NCBI RefSeq assembly: GCF_902499115.1
Contig: NZ_CABVPN010000016.1
Coordinates: 115,992 to 179,991 of the forward strand
DNA: 64,000 nucleotides
Direction of reading: 5' to 3'
DNA from: Burkholderia diffusa
GTDB lineage: Bacteria > Pseudomonadota > Gammaproteobacteria > Burkholderiales > Burkholderiaceae
The notes beneath the pieces were generated by a model. The model was not told where the DNA came from. It did not search any database and was given only the letters and a program-made list of their open reading frames with translations. Both the position numbers and the translations under genes were made by a program. Of this stretch, positions 44,758 to 53,227 are shown piece by piece (position 1 is the stretch's first letter; each line of letters begins with the position of its first letter).

Positions 44758-44958
44758 CACCCCCTTGCCGGCATGGCGCGGGCGAATGAGCCGCGAGCGG
44801 CCGGTCGCGCCGTCAAGCGCCCGAATGATCTCGGTCTGCGCATCGCGCAGCTCGGCAATCGACCGGTAGCGCACCTTGCGATCCGCGTACTGGACCTCCA
44901 GCTCGCCCTTCGCGATCGCCAACTGGATGCGTTGCAGGTCCGCCATCGTGTAAGCCAT
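44752..44958 (-). CDS. gpW-like head-tail joining protein
   Basis: This 68-aa protein (MAYTMADLQRIQLAIAKGEL ... VRYRSIAELRDAQTEIIRAL) matches the small phage gpW-type family found between terminase and portal genes. The frame itself is intact, but its neighbours are broken, so it is unlikely to be functional in this location. Confidence 0.75.
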   Translation of the reverse strand: MAYTMADLQRIQLAIAKGELEVQYADRKVRYRSIAELRDAQTEIIRALDGATGRSRLIRPRHAGKGVR

Positions 44959-44967
44959 GTGTTTCTC

Positions 44968-45588
44968 CTATCGGCGTTTCAGGTACGTCGAGCGACCGAC
45001 ACGCCGGCCCTGAATGCGCGAAACCCCGCTCAGAGGCGGGGCTTCGGTTGGTTTTGGTGCCGTCATGACGACCGCCGTCGGCTCGGCGGCCGATTCGTTC
45101 GGCGGATCCGGGGGTTGCTCGAACGGTTGTGCGAGCGGTAACGCTTCGATCACCGGCGCTGCGTCGAACAACGTCACCTGCGAGATACGATGCTGTTCCA
45201 GCAACCAGTGCTGTTCGGTCAGCAGGTGGGTTTTCACACTACGCGCCGCGTGCAGTGCATACACTTCGCAGTCGAGCGCTTCGTTACGTGCGCCAGCCTT
45301 CTTCTGCCAGACCCGCTTGCCGCCGACGCGCCCGGGCACCTTCACTTCCGCCGTGACCTGCGAGAGGTAATCGGACCGCACGCCGACGTACCAGTGCATC
45401 CGCCCCGGCCCGTCGCCGTCCAGCTTCAGCCGGTTGTCCAGGATCAGGTCTTTCGCCTTGCTGACTCCGACCATGAACGGTCGCAGGCCGTATTTCGCGG
45501 CCTTGCTGTTGTTACGCGTCGAGTCGATCGACGCCTTCGGCACGGCGTCTATACACCGACGGACATCGTGTCCGCGCCGAAGCAACAA
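44968..45588 (-). pseudogene. C-terminal fragment of phage terminase large subunit
   Basis: The 206-residue frame includes PKASIDSTRNNSKAAKYGLR and ARNEALDCEVYALHAARSVK, the conserved end of the GpA-type terminase nuclease domain, followed by a Pro-rich tail. The ATPase half is missing. At about 45550-45590 the sequence joins unrelated DNA of opposite orientation. Confidence 0.75.
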
Positions 45589-45864
45589 CGCACCAGTCGA
45601 AGCCCCGCAGAAATTCGGGTCGCGCTGATTGCCGAAGGCGTTTGGATCTACGGGATCGATTACACCATTGGTACTGCCGGCGGCGCTTCACCGTGCTCTT
45701 ATCACGAGGGCATGGCGACCTATCCGACCCGCGTTCAGGCAATTCGCGGGGCCGTCCGCGACTTGACCCGACGCATCGAGACAAGCACTGCCATGTCCAA
45801 GGCCAAGGAAACTGACAGCGTACGCAAATGGCTCGATAAGCTGTATGCGATGCCCGACCCTTCA
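45574..45864 (+). pseudogene. C-terminal scrap of a phage/plasmid-type protein
   Basis: On the plus strand a reading frame contains AEIRVALIAEGVWIYGIDYT, then ATYPTRVQAIRGAVRDLTRR and KAKETDSVRKWLDKLYAMPD. It looks like the tail of a larger phage or plasmid protein (ParB- or methylase-associated by memory) lacking its start. It is wedged between two minus-strand relics. Confidence 0.4.
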
Positions 45865-45869
45865 GCAAA

Positions 45870-46415
45870 TCACTCGAAGATCTTCACGATCTCTTCACGC
45901 GTCGGCCGCCGGTCGCGATGCTTCCCCGGCCCGATGAGCTGCAGGTGATCGAGCGTCGGCCGCGCGATGCTCGGAGCATGCGGCAACCGCAGATCCAGTA
46001 GCGACGCCATGTGTTTGTACACCGTCCCGAGCTTGGATATGTCCATGTCGATCGTGTACTGCCCCGCGCCCTCTTTCTTGCGCTCCTGGGCAAACTTGAC
46101 CAGCCGCTTGGTCGATAGCTTCGCCGCTACCTCATCGTCAAAGTGACTTTCCAGCCGCTTCAGCATGTAGTCTTCGTTCGACTTCTCGGCGACCGGCCGG
46201 CCGGAATCGTTGCGAGCGTTTCGATACAAACGCACCAACTCGCCGACCGTGATTGTCTGCTCGTCGACGGCGGCTTGCCCCTTGTCGATACCGCCCTCGA
46301 TCTCTCGCGCCCATGCTTCGGCCGCGCCCTTGGTTCGAAACGTCTTTGCTATACTCTGTCCCCGCCGGCGGATTTGAGCACGCCAGCGGTCGCCGATCTT
46401 GAGGATCGAAGCCAT
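45870..46415 (-). pseudogene. Truncated phage tyrosine integrase (N-terminal part)
   Basis: From ATG 46415 the frame reads MASILKIGDRWRAQIRRRGQ, RTKGAAEAWAREIEGGIDKG and ITVGELVRLYRNARNDSGR, the arm-binding and SAM-like core-binding domains of a phage integrase. It stops at VKIFE before any catalytic residue. It probably integrated the lambda-like phage whose relics lie to the left. TGTAGCA repeats lie just upstream (46435-46485). Confidence 0.8.
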
Positions 46416-46434
46416 GAAACACCCCGTCTGTGGA

Positions 46435-46469
46435 CTGTAGCAATGCGTCATCCACGTACGCTGCTACAG
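46435..46469. repeat. CTGTAGCA inverted repeat upstream of the truncated integrase
   Basis: CTGTAGCA (46435-46442) and TGCTACAG (46462-46469) are inverted, and a third TTGTAGCAGG follows at about 46479. They may be arm-type or regulatory sites of the old phage integrase. Confidence 0.4.
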
Positions 46470-46620
46470 GGTCGATTTGTAGCAGGCAGGGCGTTAAACT
46501 ATGCTTCACATCCAGTCATTTCGCGTCACGAGCACGACGACGAAAATCCCGGAAAGGCACACGGGACAAGGGCAAGAGCCTGATCTATAAGGGTTCAGTC
46601 CATCCCGCTCAAACTATCCG

Positions 46621-46695
46621 CTCCCCGTAGTTCAATGGATAGAACAAGCGCCTCCTAAGCGCTAGATACAGGTTCGATTCCTGTCGGGGGGACCA
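46621..46695 (+). tRNA. tRNA-Arg (anticodon CCU)
   Basis: The cloverleaf can be drawn: acceptor CTCCCCG with CGGGGGG (one U-G pair), D-arm GTTC/GAAC, anticodon stem AGCGC/GCGCT around CTCCTAA (anticodon CCT), T-arm ACAGG-TTCGATT-CCTGT, then A and an encoded CCA. A C at position 1 is unusual, so the 5' end may be off by one. The gene's 3' end is the attachment site of the downstream island; the last 17 nt recur at 60555. Confidence 0.9.
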
Positions 46696-46696
46696 G
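46680..46696 (+). repeat. attL-like direct repeat (tRNA-Arg 3' end)
   Basis: CCTGTCGGGGGGACCAG is identical to 60555-60571, 13.9 kb away. The left copy is the functional tRNA 3' end and an integrase gene starts 89 bp later, the standard layout of a tRNA-integrated island. Confidence 0.85.
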
Positions 46697-46752
46697 AGCT
46701 CCCCAGCAAAGCCTTATCTGGCTTGCCTGACGGGCTTTCAAGGTCGTTTGTA

Positions 46753-46786
46753 GGTACTACATTGGTTGCTACAATGGGTACTACAT
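46753..46786. promoter_or_regulatory. Iterated sites over the integrase start
   Basis: GGTACTACAT occurs at 46753-46762 and 46777-46786, with the related TTGCTACAAT (46766-46775) between them. The last copy includes the first two bases of the integrase ATG (46785). These could be arm-type integrase sites or an autoregulatory operator. Confidence 0.5.
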
Positions 46787-48230
46787 GTCGTTGCTGCGTC
46801 TCTCCTCTATTGTCTCCGTGAAGCTCAAATACACTCGGCCCAAGACGGGTAGCTCCCTGCTGCTCTTCAAGCGCCGGATCCCTAACGACATCAAGCCGCT
46901 GCTCCCCGCTGGATCTAAATACGCGGGTAAGACTCACTACGTGGTCTCGTTGCAAACCGCTGACCCTCGAGTCGCAGCGCCAAAGGTCGCCCAGTTGGTC
47001 AAGGAGACTGACGAAGATTGGGAGCGATTGCGCAATCCCACTCGGGCGGGGCACCTGCAGGAAGCCCGCGAGTTGCTGACGCAGTACGGCATCGATCCGG
47101 CCAACCTTGAGGACACCCCCGAGGGTGCACTATGGGCCTTTGAGGACCTCATAGAGGCGCAGGTACCCCAATCGGTCCTGGAGAGTGAACACATCACCGA
47201 AGGTCGACAACTAGACCAATACCTGTCGCCGGTCCACGCCGCCGCTTTCCAGATGAGGCAGGGCCGACTCAGGGTCACCCTTGCCGACTGCCTCGACCAA
47301 TACGTCAAGACGCGTCCCGATACGGAAGCGGATGCCCGGTTGGTGTTTAACTACCTCTTCGCTTTCCTGGGGGAACGCTCGGGTACGCCTAGGGCAAGTG
47401 TAGAGGGTCGCGATATGCGGAGCATCAGACGGTCAGATTCAAACGCATTCGTGGCTTGGTTGCTCGCTGGCAAGCATTCCAGAGCTGGAAAGCCGATTCG
47501 CACCTCTACCGTTGAGCGCTACCTACGCACGCTCACCGCCGCGTTTAATCTGGCGATCCGGGAGAACGAGTTAGGTGGTGACAACGTGTTCTCCAATGTC
47601 GAGATCCCCAAGGCGGGCGAGGACGTGGAGAAGCGGGAGACATTCACGGTCGACCAGTACCGGCACCTCTACCGCGCTATCGACAACCACACTGCCACGA
47701 AAGGCCCCGACCAACTCCGCTGCATTCTGACGCTGGTGGCTGAGACCGGTGCCCGGTTGGCCGAGATTGTGGGTATGGCTGGTACCGACGTGCGCCTGAG
47801 CGCCGCCGTTCCCTATCTAGACCTCCGCAAGCATCCGTGGCGCACGCTGAAGAACGACAGTTCAGTGCGGGAGGTACCGTTGACGCCCCGGGCACAGGAA
47901 GCCGTACAAGCGGCGCTGCGGCTCGCAGGCGACTCCCCCTTCCTGTTTCCGGCGTACACCAACGCCGACCAGTGCAAAGCCGACTCCGTAAGCGCCTCGT
48001 TGGTCAAGTGGGTGCGTAACCGCGATGGCCTCAAGGGCACCAAGCTAGGGAATCACTCGCTCCGGCACGGCATGGAAGACCTCCTCCGCGCCGTTGGTTG
48101 CCCAGGTTCGGTCCGGGACCAGATAACCGGTCACAAGACCCCCGGTATGGGTGCGAACTACGGCGAGGGCTATCCTCTGGAAATGTTGGCGGATTGGTTG
48201 AACAAGGCAACCTCGACGCTGCGTGACTAG
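46785..48230 (+). CDS. Island tyrosine recombinase (integrase)
   Basis: This 481-aa site-specific recombinase has an N-terminal DUF6538-like region (LLLFKRRIPNDIKPLLPAG), a core-binding domain and a C-terminal catalytic domain. All catalytic residues are visible: Arg324 in TGARLAEIVG, Lys356, His424-Arg427 in NHSLRHG, His450 in ITGHKT and Tyr459 in GMGANYGEGY. It should excise and insert the 46680-60571 island at tRNA-Arg. It reads away from the tRNA, and its start lies inside a repeated motif. Confidence 0.92.
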   Translation: MSLLRLSSIVSVKLKYTRPKTGSSLLLFKRRIPNDIKPLLPAGSKYAGKTHYVVSLQTADPRVAAPKVAQLVKETDEDWERLRNPTRAGHLQEARELLTQYGIDPANLEDTPEGALWAFEDLIEAQVPQSVLESEHITEGRQLDQYLSPVHAAAFQMRQGRLRVTLADCLDQYVKTRPDTEADARLVFNYLFAFLGERSGTPRASVEGRDMRSIRRSDSNAFVAWLLAGKHSRAGKPIRTSTVERYLRTLTAAFNLAIRENELGGDNVFSNVEIPKAGEDVEKRETFTVDQYRHLYRAIDNHTATKGPDQLRCILTLVAETGARLAEIVGMAGTDVRLSAAVPYLDLRKHPWRTLKNDSSVREVPLTPRAQEAVQAALRLAGDSPFLFPAYTNADQCKADSVSASLVKWVRNRDGLKGTKLGNHSLRHGMEDLLRAVGCPGSVRDQITGHKTPGMGANYGEGYPLEMLADWLNKATSTLRD

Positions 48231-48270
48231 GACCCGACGCCAATGGATGCAAACGCTCGAGCTAAGGGCG

Positions 48271-48756
48271 TTACGCCCCCGCTGCACCCTTGGGATCAAC
48301 CAGATCCGCCACGTGGTCAATAACTTCGTTGGCATTCCGGTAATGGAATCTGATCTGCGAAAGGCTCGTGCCGACAGACTCACCATGCGCGATTTTGTGC
48401 CGAAGAGCTACCAAACTGTTGACACTGTCCTTCCGCTGATCGACAAGATAGGCCGTCAGGTTATCGCGCCAATCTTGATTAAAGGCCCCGAACAAGTCGA
48501 TGATTTTCTCGGCCTTCGGATTTGTCCACGGGCCGAGCTGACGCTCCACAAATGACGCCACCTCCCGGGAACTCCGCGTCTGCGCGTAACCTAGAAGCAA
48601 CGCGCAAAGTGCGCTCTCGAGGTAGCCCGATACCAACACGCAAAGATATTTGGCGAAGTCAGCCTGAAATTCAGGATCGGCTGTTGGATCAGGGGCGCGT
48701 GCAAAAGTCGCGTCCAAGCGAGTTCTGAGGCGGTGAACCTCCCCTCGTCCGCTCAT
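48271..48756 (-). CDS. HEPN-domain protein (RiboL-PSP-HEPN-like)
   Basis: This 161-aa all-helical protein has the HEPN ribonuclease signature Rx4H as ALRHKIAHGE (Arg119, His124). HEPN proteins are frequently RNases in toxin-antitoxin and abortive-infection systems. The start overlaps the stop of the DUF262 gene by 4 nt (ATGA), so the two are translated together. DUF262 with a separate HEPN protein recurs in bacterial defence islands (recollection), which makes this a candidate anti-phage pair. Confidence 0.75.
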   Translation of the reverse strand: MSGRGEVHRLRTRLDATFARAPDPTADPEFQADFAKYLCVLVSGYLESALCALLLGYAQTRSSREVASFVERQLGPWTNPKAEKIIDLFGAFNQDWRDNLTAYLVDQRKDSVNSLVALRHKIAHGESVGTSLSQIRFHYRNANEVIDHVADLVDPKGAAGA

Positions 48757-49868
48757 CTGACCTTCGCGAAAGCGTTGGTAGAGCGTTCCAGCCGAAGCCG
48801 GACAAACTCCTCATCTGCGGTCGATCTGCCAATAGTCTTCAGGTACTCAGCGTCTTGGAGCAACGACTCGTATGCGGCGTTGAAGTCATCCGGATTGGAA
48901 ATTGGACCCGACGCCAATCGACGGGCAACGCCAACCATTATCGAGTCAGCCACAGCCGCATTGATGGCCGCTTTTAGACGGAAGGCGCGTACTCCGATGG
49001 ACTTGTGAATGGCTTCCGTCGTCGCCACGAAGAGCGGGCGCAGCGTCTCCTCTCCGACATTTTGGAGATTGAGGTTGGACGCCATGTACCGGTTCAAGAA
49101 CTCCTTCATCGGGCGTTTGTAAGACTTCGCGTGATAGTACAGCGCAAAAAACCGAAGGATCAGTTCCAAGTCTTTGAGGCGTGCGCTTTTCTTCCCGTAG
49201 AGTGCTCTCCACGACTCGTTTTCGTTGAGTGAACTGAGTAACGTGGCTAGCTCCCCGTGATACAGCGCCACCCGAATCTCTTGAGGTTGCAGGAACGTCC
49301 CCCCCGAGTTGAGGCGCTCGAATATCATATAGATACTACTCAGGTCGTCTGACGGCTCATCCTGCCGCACGATAGTAGCGTGAATGATGCTGTCATCGAG
49401 CCTGCGCCTGTCATCGACTTCAAGCGTTTTATACGTTCGCCCACGCCACTTCTCCTGTACGTTTTCCAAGACGAACTCCTTACCCTGGATTAGTCCGCCG
49501 CAGAAATACTGGAGCGTCCGGAGACGCTGCTGGCCGTCCAGTACCAGGAGCCTCCCACTCGGCTCCTTAACCAGGAAGATTCCTGGTACCGGAAGCCCCA
49601 GCAGCAGGGACTCAATGAAACGATCGCATTGGGGGCGCGTCCACACGAACTCTCGCTGGAAACCAACCGCTTGCTGGCCAGGCCCCGCTGGGATGTTGAA
49701 TAGCGGGACAACGATGTCGCCTTGCTCGAGGCGCTTCACTAGCCCGTCAACAGGGTAGTCGGCACCGTACGAGGTGATGGTGTACGTGGTTGGGATGACC
49801 TCGTTGATCTCGTCAAGGTCTTCGACTTCCTCCTCCGACTGGAGAGGCTGGAAAAGATCGTTCGACAT
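48753..49868 (-). CDS. DUF262 (ParB/Srx-fold) protein
   Basis: This 371-aa protein has the DUF262/GmrS-N fold: FQREFVWTRPQCDRFIESLL at residue 70 and the nucleotide-binding/nuclease motif LDGQQRLRTLQYF (DGQQR at 111-115), then MIFERLNSGGTFLQPQEIR. A C-terminal helical region replaces the DUF1524 HNH domain found in GmrSD or BrxU, so this is a 'split' version whose partner is the HEPN protein. The ATG at 49868 follows GGAG at 10 nt; the 15-residue upstream extension is unlikely. Confidence 0.82.
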   Translation of the reverse strand: MSNDLFQPLQSEEEVEDLDEINEVIPTTYTITSYGADYPVDGLVKRLEQGDIVVPLFNIPAGPGQQAVGFQREFVWTRPQCDRFIESLLLGLPVPGIFLVKEPSGRLLVLDGQQRLRTLQYFCGGLIQGKEFVLENVQEKWRGRTYKTLEVDDRRRLDDSIIHATIVRQDEPSDDLSSIYMIFERLNSGGTFLQPQEIRVALYHGELATLLSSLNENESWRALYGKKSARLKDLELILRFFALYYHAKSYKRPMKEFLNRYMASNLNLQNVGEETLRPLFVATTEAIHKSIGVRAFRLKAAINAAVADSIMVGVARRLASGPISNPDDFNAAYESLLQDAEYLKTIGRSTADEEFVRLRLERSTNAFAKVR

Positions 49869-49983
49869 TCGCTTTTTTCTCCGACAGGGACCACATTGTA
49901 GCTTGCCGCACACCTATCAAATGCGCAAAGCGTACCTTCACTCGTCGGCGGGTCACGTGATACGGCCTCAAAGGGCCGGGCCT

Positions 49984-50082
49984 GTCGTGCTACTCGTTCA
50001 GGCTCAGCTTCTCGGGCATACGACTCCCGGGGTAGACGCAACCTACGGCAAGGGGTACTCGCTTGAGATGCTGGCTGGATGA
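49984..50082 (+). pseudogene. Integrase C-terminal remnant
   Basis: The frame LLGHTTPGVDATYGKGYSLE-MLAG followed by a stop parallels the end of the intact island integrase (GHKTPGMGANYGEGYPLEML). Only the last 30 or so residues, including the catalytic Tyr, remain. It shows that an earlier related element sat here. Confidence 0.65.
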
Positions 50083-50177
50083 CTCGGGAAGGCTACAGAA
50101 CCGGTACGCTGATGACATCCGCCTTCCCGAGGCAGAAAACGACTTGCCAGTCATCAGGAGACTAGTGATTCGAGGCG

Positions 50178-50870
50178 CTATCGGTATTCTTCTGCTGAGG
50201 CGGAGCCCCGAATCGCAGCCACCGTTTTCAATCCCATAACGTTATTTGTTCGCGAGAAATGTAGAGCGTAACCTGTCGCGTCCCTCCAGGTATCGGCCAC
50301 TGGATTAGGATGCCCAAACCTCCGAAGAAACAATGCCAGGGATTGCAGGCAGGCTGGGTTATATTGGGCACTACTCTTCGCGCAAATTAGTTGAAATGCA
50401 TCATGTGACTCGGAAAACTCACCAAGCAGCTTGGCCGAAAATACCGGATTTCGAGCTTCCGCCGACAGGGCAATCAAAATTGTGCGAACGCACCACGCAA
50501 CGCGCTTATTGAAAAAAGCGTAATTCCTAAAACTCCCAGCATTATCCAGCATAAACCATGCAACATCCGAGGCGTGAATAATCTCAGGCTTGTAATTATC
50601 CCGATATTTGAAGGACTGCCGTAGAACGTCCATTTCCCCACCCGTGTCGAGCAACGTCTTTGCCTCGCGCACGATGTGAAGCATAAACAAGTCCCCCGTC
50701 GACGCACGATTGATTGCAAGCGCACGCGGATAGCAGGCAATATTAATGTTGTTTTGCACAATCATCCGATAGTCAGCATCAGCAGTTACCGCAAAAAGAT
50801 CGACGTCCGATTCCGGCTGCTGATCCTCGCGAGCACGACTACCATAAAGAGCCAACGCTAAAATCGACAT
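50178..50870 (-). CDS. Nucleotidyltransferase-fold protein
   Basis: This 230-aa protein has the pol-beta-type nucleotidyltransferase signature LYGSRAREDQQPESDVDLF (Gly10-Ser11, Asp22, Asp24), then GDLFMLHIVREAKTLLD and a helical HEPN-like C-terminal half. The usual third acidic residue is not obvious (the strand reads INIACYPRALA), so activity is uncertain. Its ATG shares one base with the stop of the membrane-protein gene (TGATG), so they form a coupled pair. I infer a signalling or regulatory role toward the membrane partner, possibly in phage defence. Confidence 0.75.
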   Translation of the reverse strand: MSILALALYGSRAREDQQPESDVDLFAVTADADYRMIVQNNINIACYPRALAINRASTGDLFMLHIVREAKTLLDTGGEMDVLRQSFKYRDNYKPEIIHASDVAWFMLDNAGSFRNYAFFNKRVAWCVRTILIALSAEARNPVFSAKLLGEFSESHDAFQLICAKSSAQYNPACLQSLALFLRRFGHPNPVADTWRDATGYALHFSRTNNVMGLKTVAAIRGSASAEEYR

Positions 50871-52057
50871 CAGCGCACCCTACTAATCCGATTTATTACC
50901 GTAGGAACAAAAACAGCATACCACCAGAGGCCAATTAACGCGTTGCACCCATAAACCAACTGCGCCAGCCACGTAGTTTTTTCACCTGCGTGTTTTGTGT
51001 ATCCCACAAGGAGAGACACATCAAACGACGTCATAAGTGCCAATTTGTTCGTACATGCCATAACGACGTCACTGCTATCGCATGTTATTCCGGTCAATCG
51101 ATAGATCGCCGCAAACAATAAAATAATAGCCAAACCTACAAGCGCGGGACGCGCAAGACTGAAGCCCCAGGCATTGATCGCCCCAGACAATCTCAAGATA
51201 CTGAGTTCTATTGCAGCCAACAGAAACGATCCGGCCGAACTGATCCGCCTAGGTAGTGATCTATTCGTCTGCATTTCGTACATGGCACGCGTTCGCCTAG
51301 AAATCAGCGATTGCGTGAGATACGTCTTAACGGCGTTGTAATAAACACTATCATCGCCGTTACCTTCACTGTTAGAGAGAATCACCCTCGCAATTTTAAC
51401 CTTAGTCTCTTCGAGACGCATAGTTTGGTATGCAGGCGTTGTATTACCTCGCTGCTCCAACACACCTCTATCTGTATTGGTGCAAGCAGCCATAATAAAA
51501 TCCCAAGGATTCGTTATTATGGTATTAAAGAATTTCGATTCCGTACCTGATATGCCGATGTCTTCCCATGTGCAATCAATGAACTGACATTGATCAAATG
51601 TCGCCAACGAAAAAGAGCTGCGAGAAAAGACACACTTTGAAAATTTGACGTCTTTCCAAGTCGACCCACCGAGGTCGCAAGCAGAAAAACGACACTCGTT
51701 AAATGACAGCCCCATTGAAACAAAATTTCCGCGAAAGTCGCAATTTTCGAAGGCAAAGCCCTTCACGGCCCATCTCGTCCTAGTCTTATCGCGCATGGTC
51801 TCAGCAAGCGCGTCGGCCGTACATTCCGAATATTTTATCCCACTAATATTCGTTGTATCCCAATCGAAGTCACTATCTGTTCCGCGGAATTGAGGGGAAT
51901 AAAGCGGGTCCCAAAAGCTGTTGCGTCGTTTGTTACTGACGCGCCCTTTTTGCCCGCCATTTGCCTTACTGTTGTTTCGCGGACGTGCGGACTTACCGGC
52001 AGCAGCGTTCGCCTTGGTTCCCGTTTTGCCTGCTGGCTGGGTGTTCGGGGTTGTCAT
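50870..52057 (-). CDS. Pentapeptide-repeat membrane protein with pore-like C-terminus
   Basis: This 395-aa protein has a basic, Asn/Lys-rich N-terminus (1-45) and a pentapeptide-repeat beta-helix at about 97-165 (FENCDFRGNFVSMGLSFNEC; F/C at the repeat centres). The C-terminal module has hydrophobic helices at about 275-295, 302-322 and 362-388, plus a short segment TSFDVSLLVGYTKH (343-356) placed like a channel re-entrant loop. It is a candidate membrane effector or sensor. The low GC (near half AT) marks it as foreign. It overlaps the nucleotidyltransferase gene by 1 nt. Confidence 0.75.
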   Translation of the reverse strand: MTTPNTQPAGKTGTKANAAAGKSARPRNNSKANGGQKGRVSNKRRNSFWDPLYSPQFRGTDSDFDWDTTNISGIKYSECTADALAETMRDKTRTRWAVKGFAFENCDFRGNFVSMGLSFNECRFSACDLGGSTWKDVKFSKCVFSRSSFSLATFDQCQFIDCTWEDIGISGTESKFFNTIITNPWDFIMAACTNTDRGVLEQRGNTTPAYQTMRLEETKVKIARVILSNSEGNGDDSVYYNAVKTYLTQSLISRRTRAMYEMQTNRSLPRRISSAGSFLLAAIELSILRLSGAINAWGFSLARPALVGLAIILLFAAIYRLTGITCDSSDVVMACTNKLALMTSFDVSLLVGYTKHAGEKTTWLAQLVYGCNALIGLWWYAVFVPTVINRISRVR

Positions 52058-52249
52058 TCTGCAAATCTCTCGACTTGTTGTTGGTCTGCCTCGAAGCTTG
52101 GGATTCTACCTCTTCGTCTTCGGCTACCACCTTACGCGAACATTGCCGCCTAGGCACCGCTCAGCCCATCACGGGATTCGTGCAAACTCCCCGCGTGCCG
52201 TCGCGCCAAAGGTATGGCCGGTAACCTCAGCGTAGCGAACGCATGCGGC

Positions 52250-52867
52250 TCAGGGCCTCGGTCTCGCTGCCCACTTTGCGTAGGCCGTCGCTCCCTCCTC
52301 CAGAATCCCCTGTTTCGTAATATTCGGATTCAAAACTTGGAGGTCCTTCGCCATCGTCACATCACTGACCATCAGTTTCCGGCGCTCAATGATGGACTGC
52401 AGTTGCTTCTGCTTGCGAGCCTTGTCGGTCGACCGGATGCCGGGGCATTCCCGGGCAATCCAGAGGTCCAGTAGGTCCCTCAGAGGTCGGATCAATCCGC
52501 CGCGATGGTTGCGCATCTCCAGCAGGTAGCGGACAAATGGGCGTTCGCTCGGCGTGCAGCCTGCCAAGCGTTCGCCAAGTGCCAGGGCCTTTTCAGAGGT
52601 CGACCGCGCCCCCGGAAGCTTGATGCCACGCTTCCGCGCTTCCAGCTTGGTAATGATTTCGCCGGTCTCCATGTCAACCCAAGTATCTGGCACAACCTGG
52701 GTAACGGGCGGCATGGTCTTCGTGATCTTCCAGCCTGCCGCCCGTAGGCGCTCCTTGGGGACCGCCTTGTATTCACCCCCGATTGCCGCATATCGTGGCG
52801 CGGCGTAGGGGGGAGTCTCCATTGCTACGGCACTTACCGCCTGTAATTCTTCGTTGTCGATCTTCAT
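52250..52867 (-). CDS. Unrecognised island protein, 205 aa
   Basis: No family is recognised. The protein is soluble, with MKIDNEELQAVSAVAMETPP at the start, TWVDMETGEIITKLEARKRG in the middle and a basic helical stretch (STDKARKQKQLQSIIERRK). Composition resembles phage genes. A terminator-like hairpin (52906-52935) separates it from the large phage-like gene upstream, so it probably has its own promoter in the 53 kb spacer. Confidence 0.6.
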   Translation of the reverse strand: MKIDNEELQAVSAVAMETPPYAAPRYAAIGGEYKAVPKERLRAAGWKITKTMPPVTQVVPDTWVDMETGEIITKLEARKRGIKLPGARSTSEKALALGERLAGCTPSERPFVRYLLEMRNHRGGLIRPLRDLLDLWIARECPGIRSTDKARKQKQLQSIIERRKLMVSDVTMAKDLQVLNPNITKQGILEEGATAYAKWAARPRP

Positions 52868-53227
52868 TCAAAAATTCTCAAATTTCGCTGTTAAACAGCA
52901 ATTCTCAAAAGGCCCAACCCTTACGGGACGGGCCTCTCCGATGTTTCGTCTATAAGATAAGAAAGGGGGCACCCAGGTAACGGGAGAGACTAGGGAGACC
53001 ACAGACCCCACGGGAACCCTGGGAATTCCATGTCCCAGGCAAGAGACCACCCATAAGTGATTGACCGTTATCGGATTCACACTTAACAAAAGCTATGCAG
53101 TCCAAAGCATCTCCGAGTCAGCACAATGACATGGACTGGTCTCGGGGTTCGCTGGGAAGTGCCACGACAGACCTACAGTGCTGACCACTGTTGATGGTCT
53201 GCATCGATGTCTGTAGCTGGTCAGGCT
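52868..53227. other. 360-bp spacer with a terminator hairpin
   Basis: No coding potential is seen. It contains the small dyad GCTGTT-A-AACAGC (52887-52899) and the hairpin listed separately. The rest is moderately repetitive (several GGGAGAC/GAGACC and TCCCAGG-like words) without a clear motif. Confidence 0.5.
52906..52935 (-). terminator. Terminator after the 857-aa gene
   Basis: AGGCCC (52910-52915) pairs with GGGCCT (52930-52935), with an inner CCC/GGG pair, and the minus strand then reads TTTT. It would end transcription of the long minus-strand gene at 53228, just before the next gene. Confidence 0.65.

Noticed and set aside
45190..45573. Plus-strand frame continuing upstream of the 45574 remnant
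   Set aside because: That part is the shadow of the terminase fragment; only the downstream part looks protein-like.
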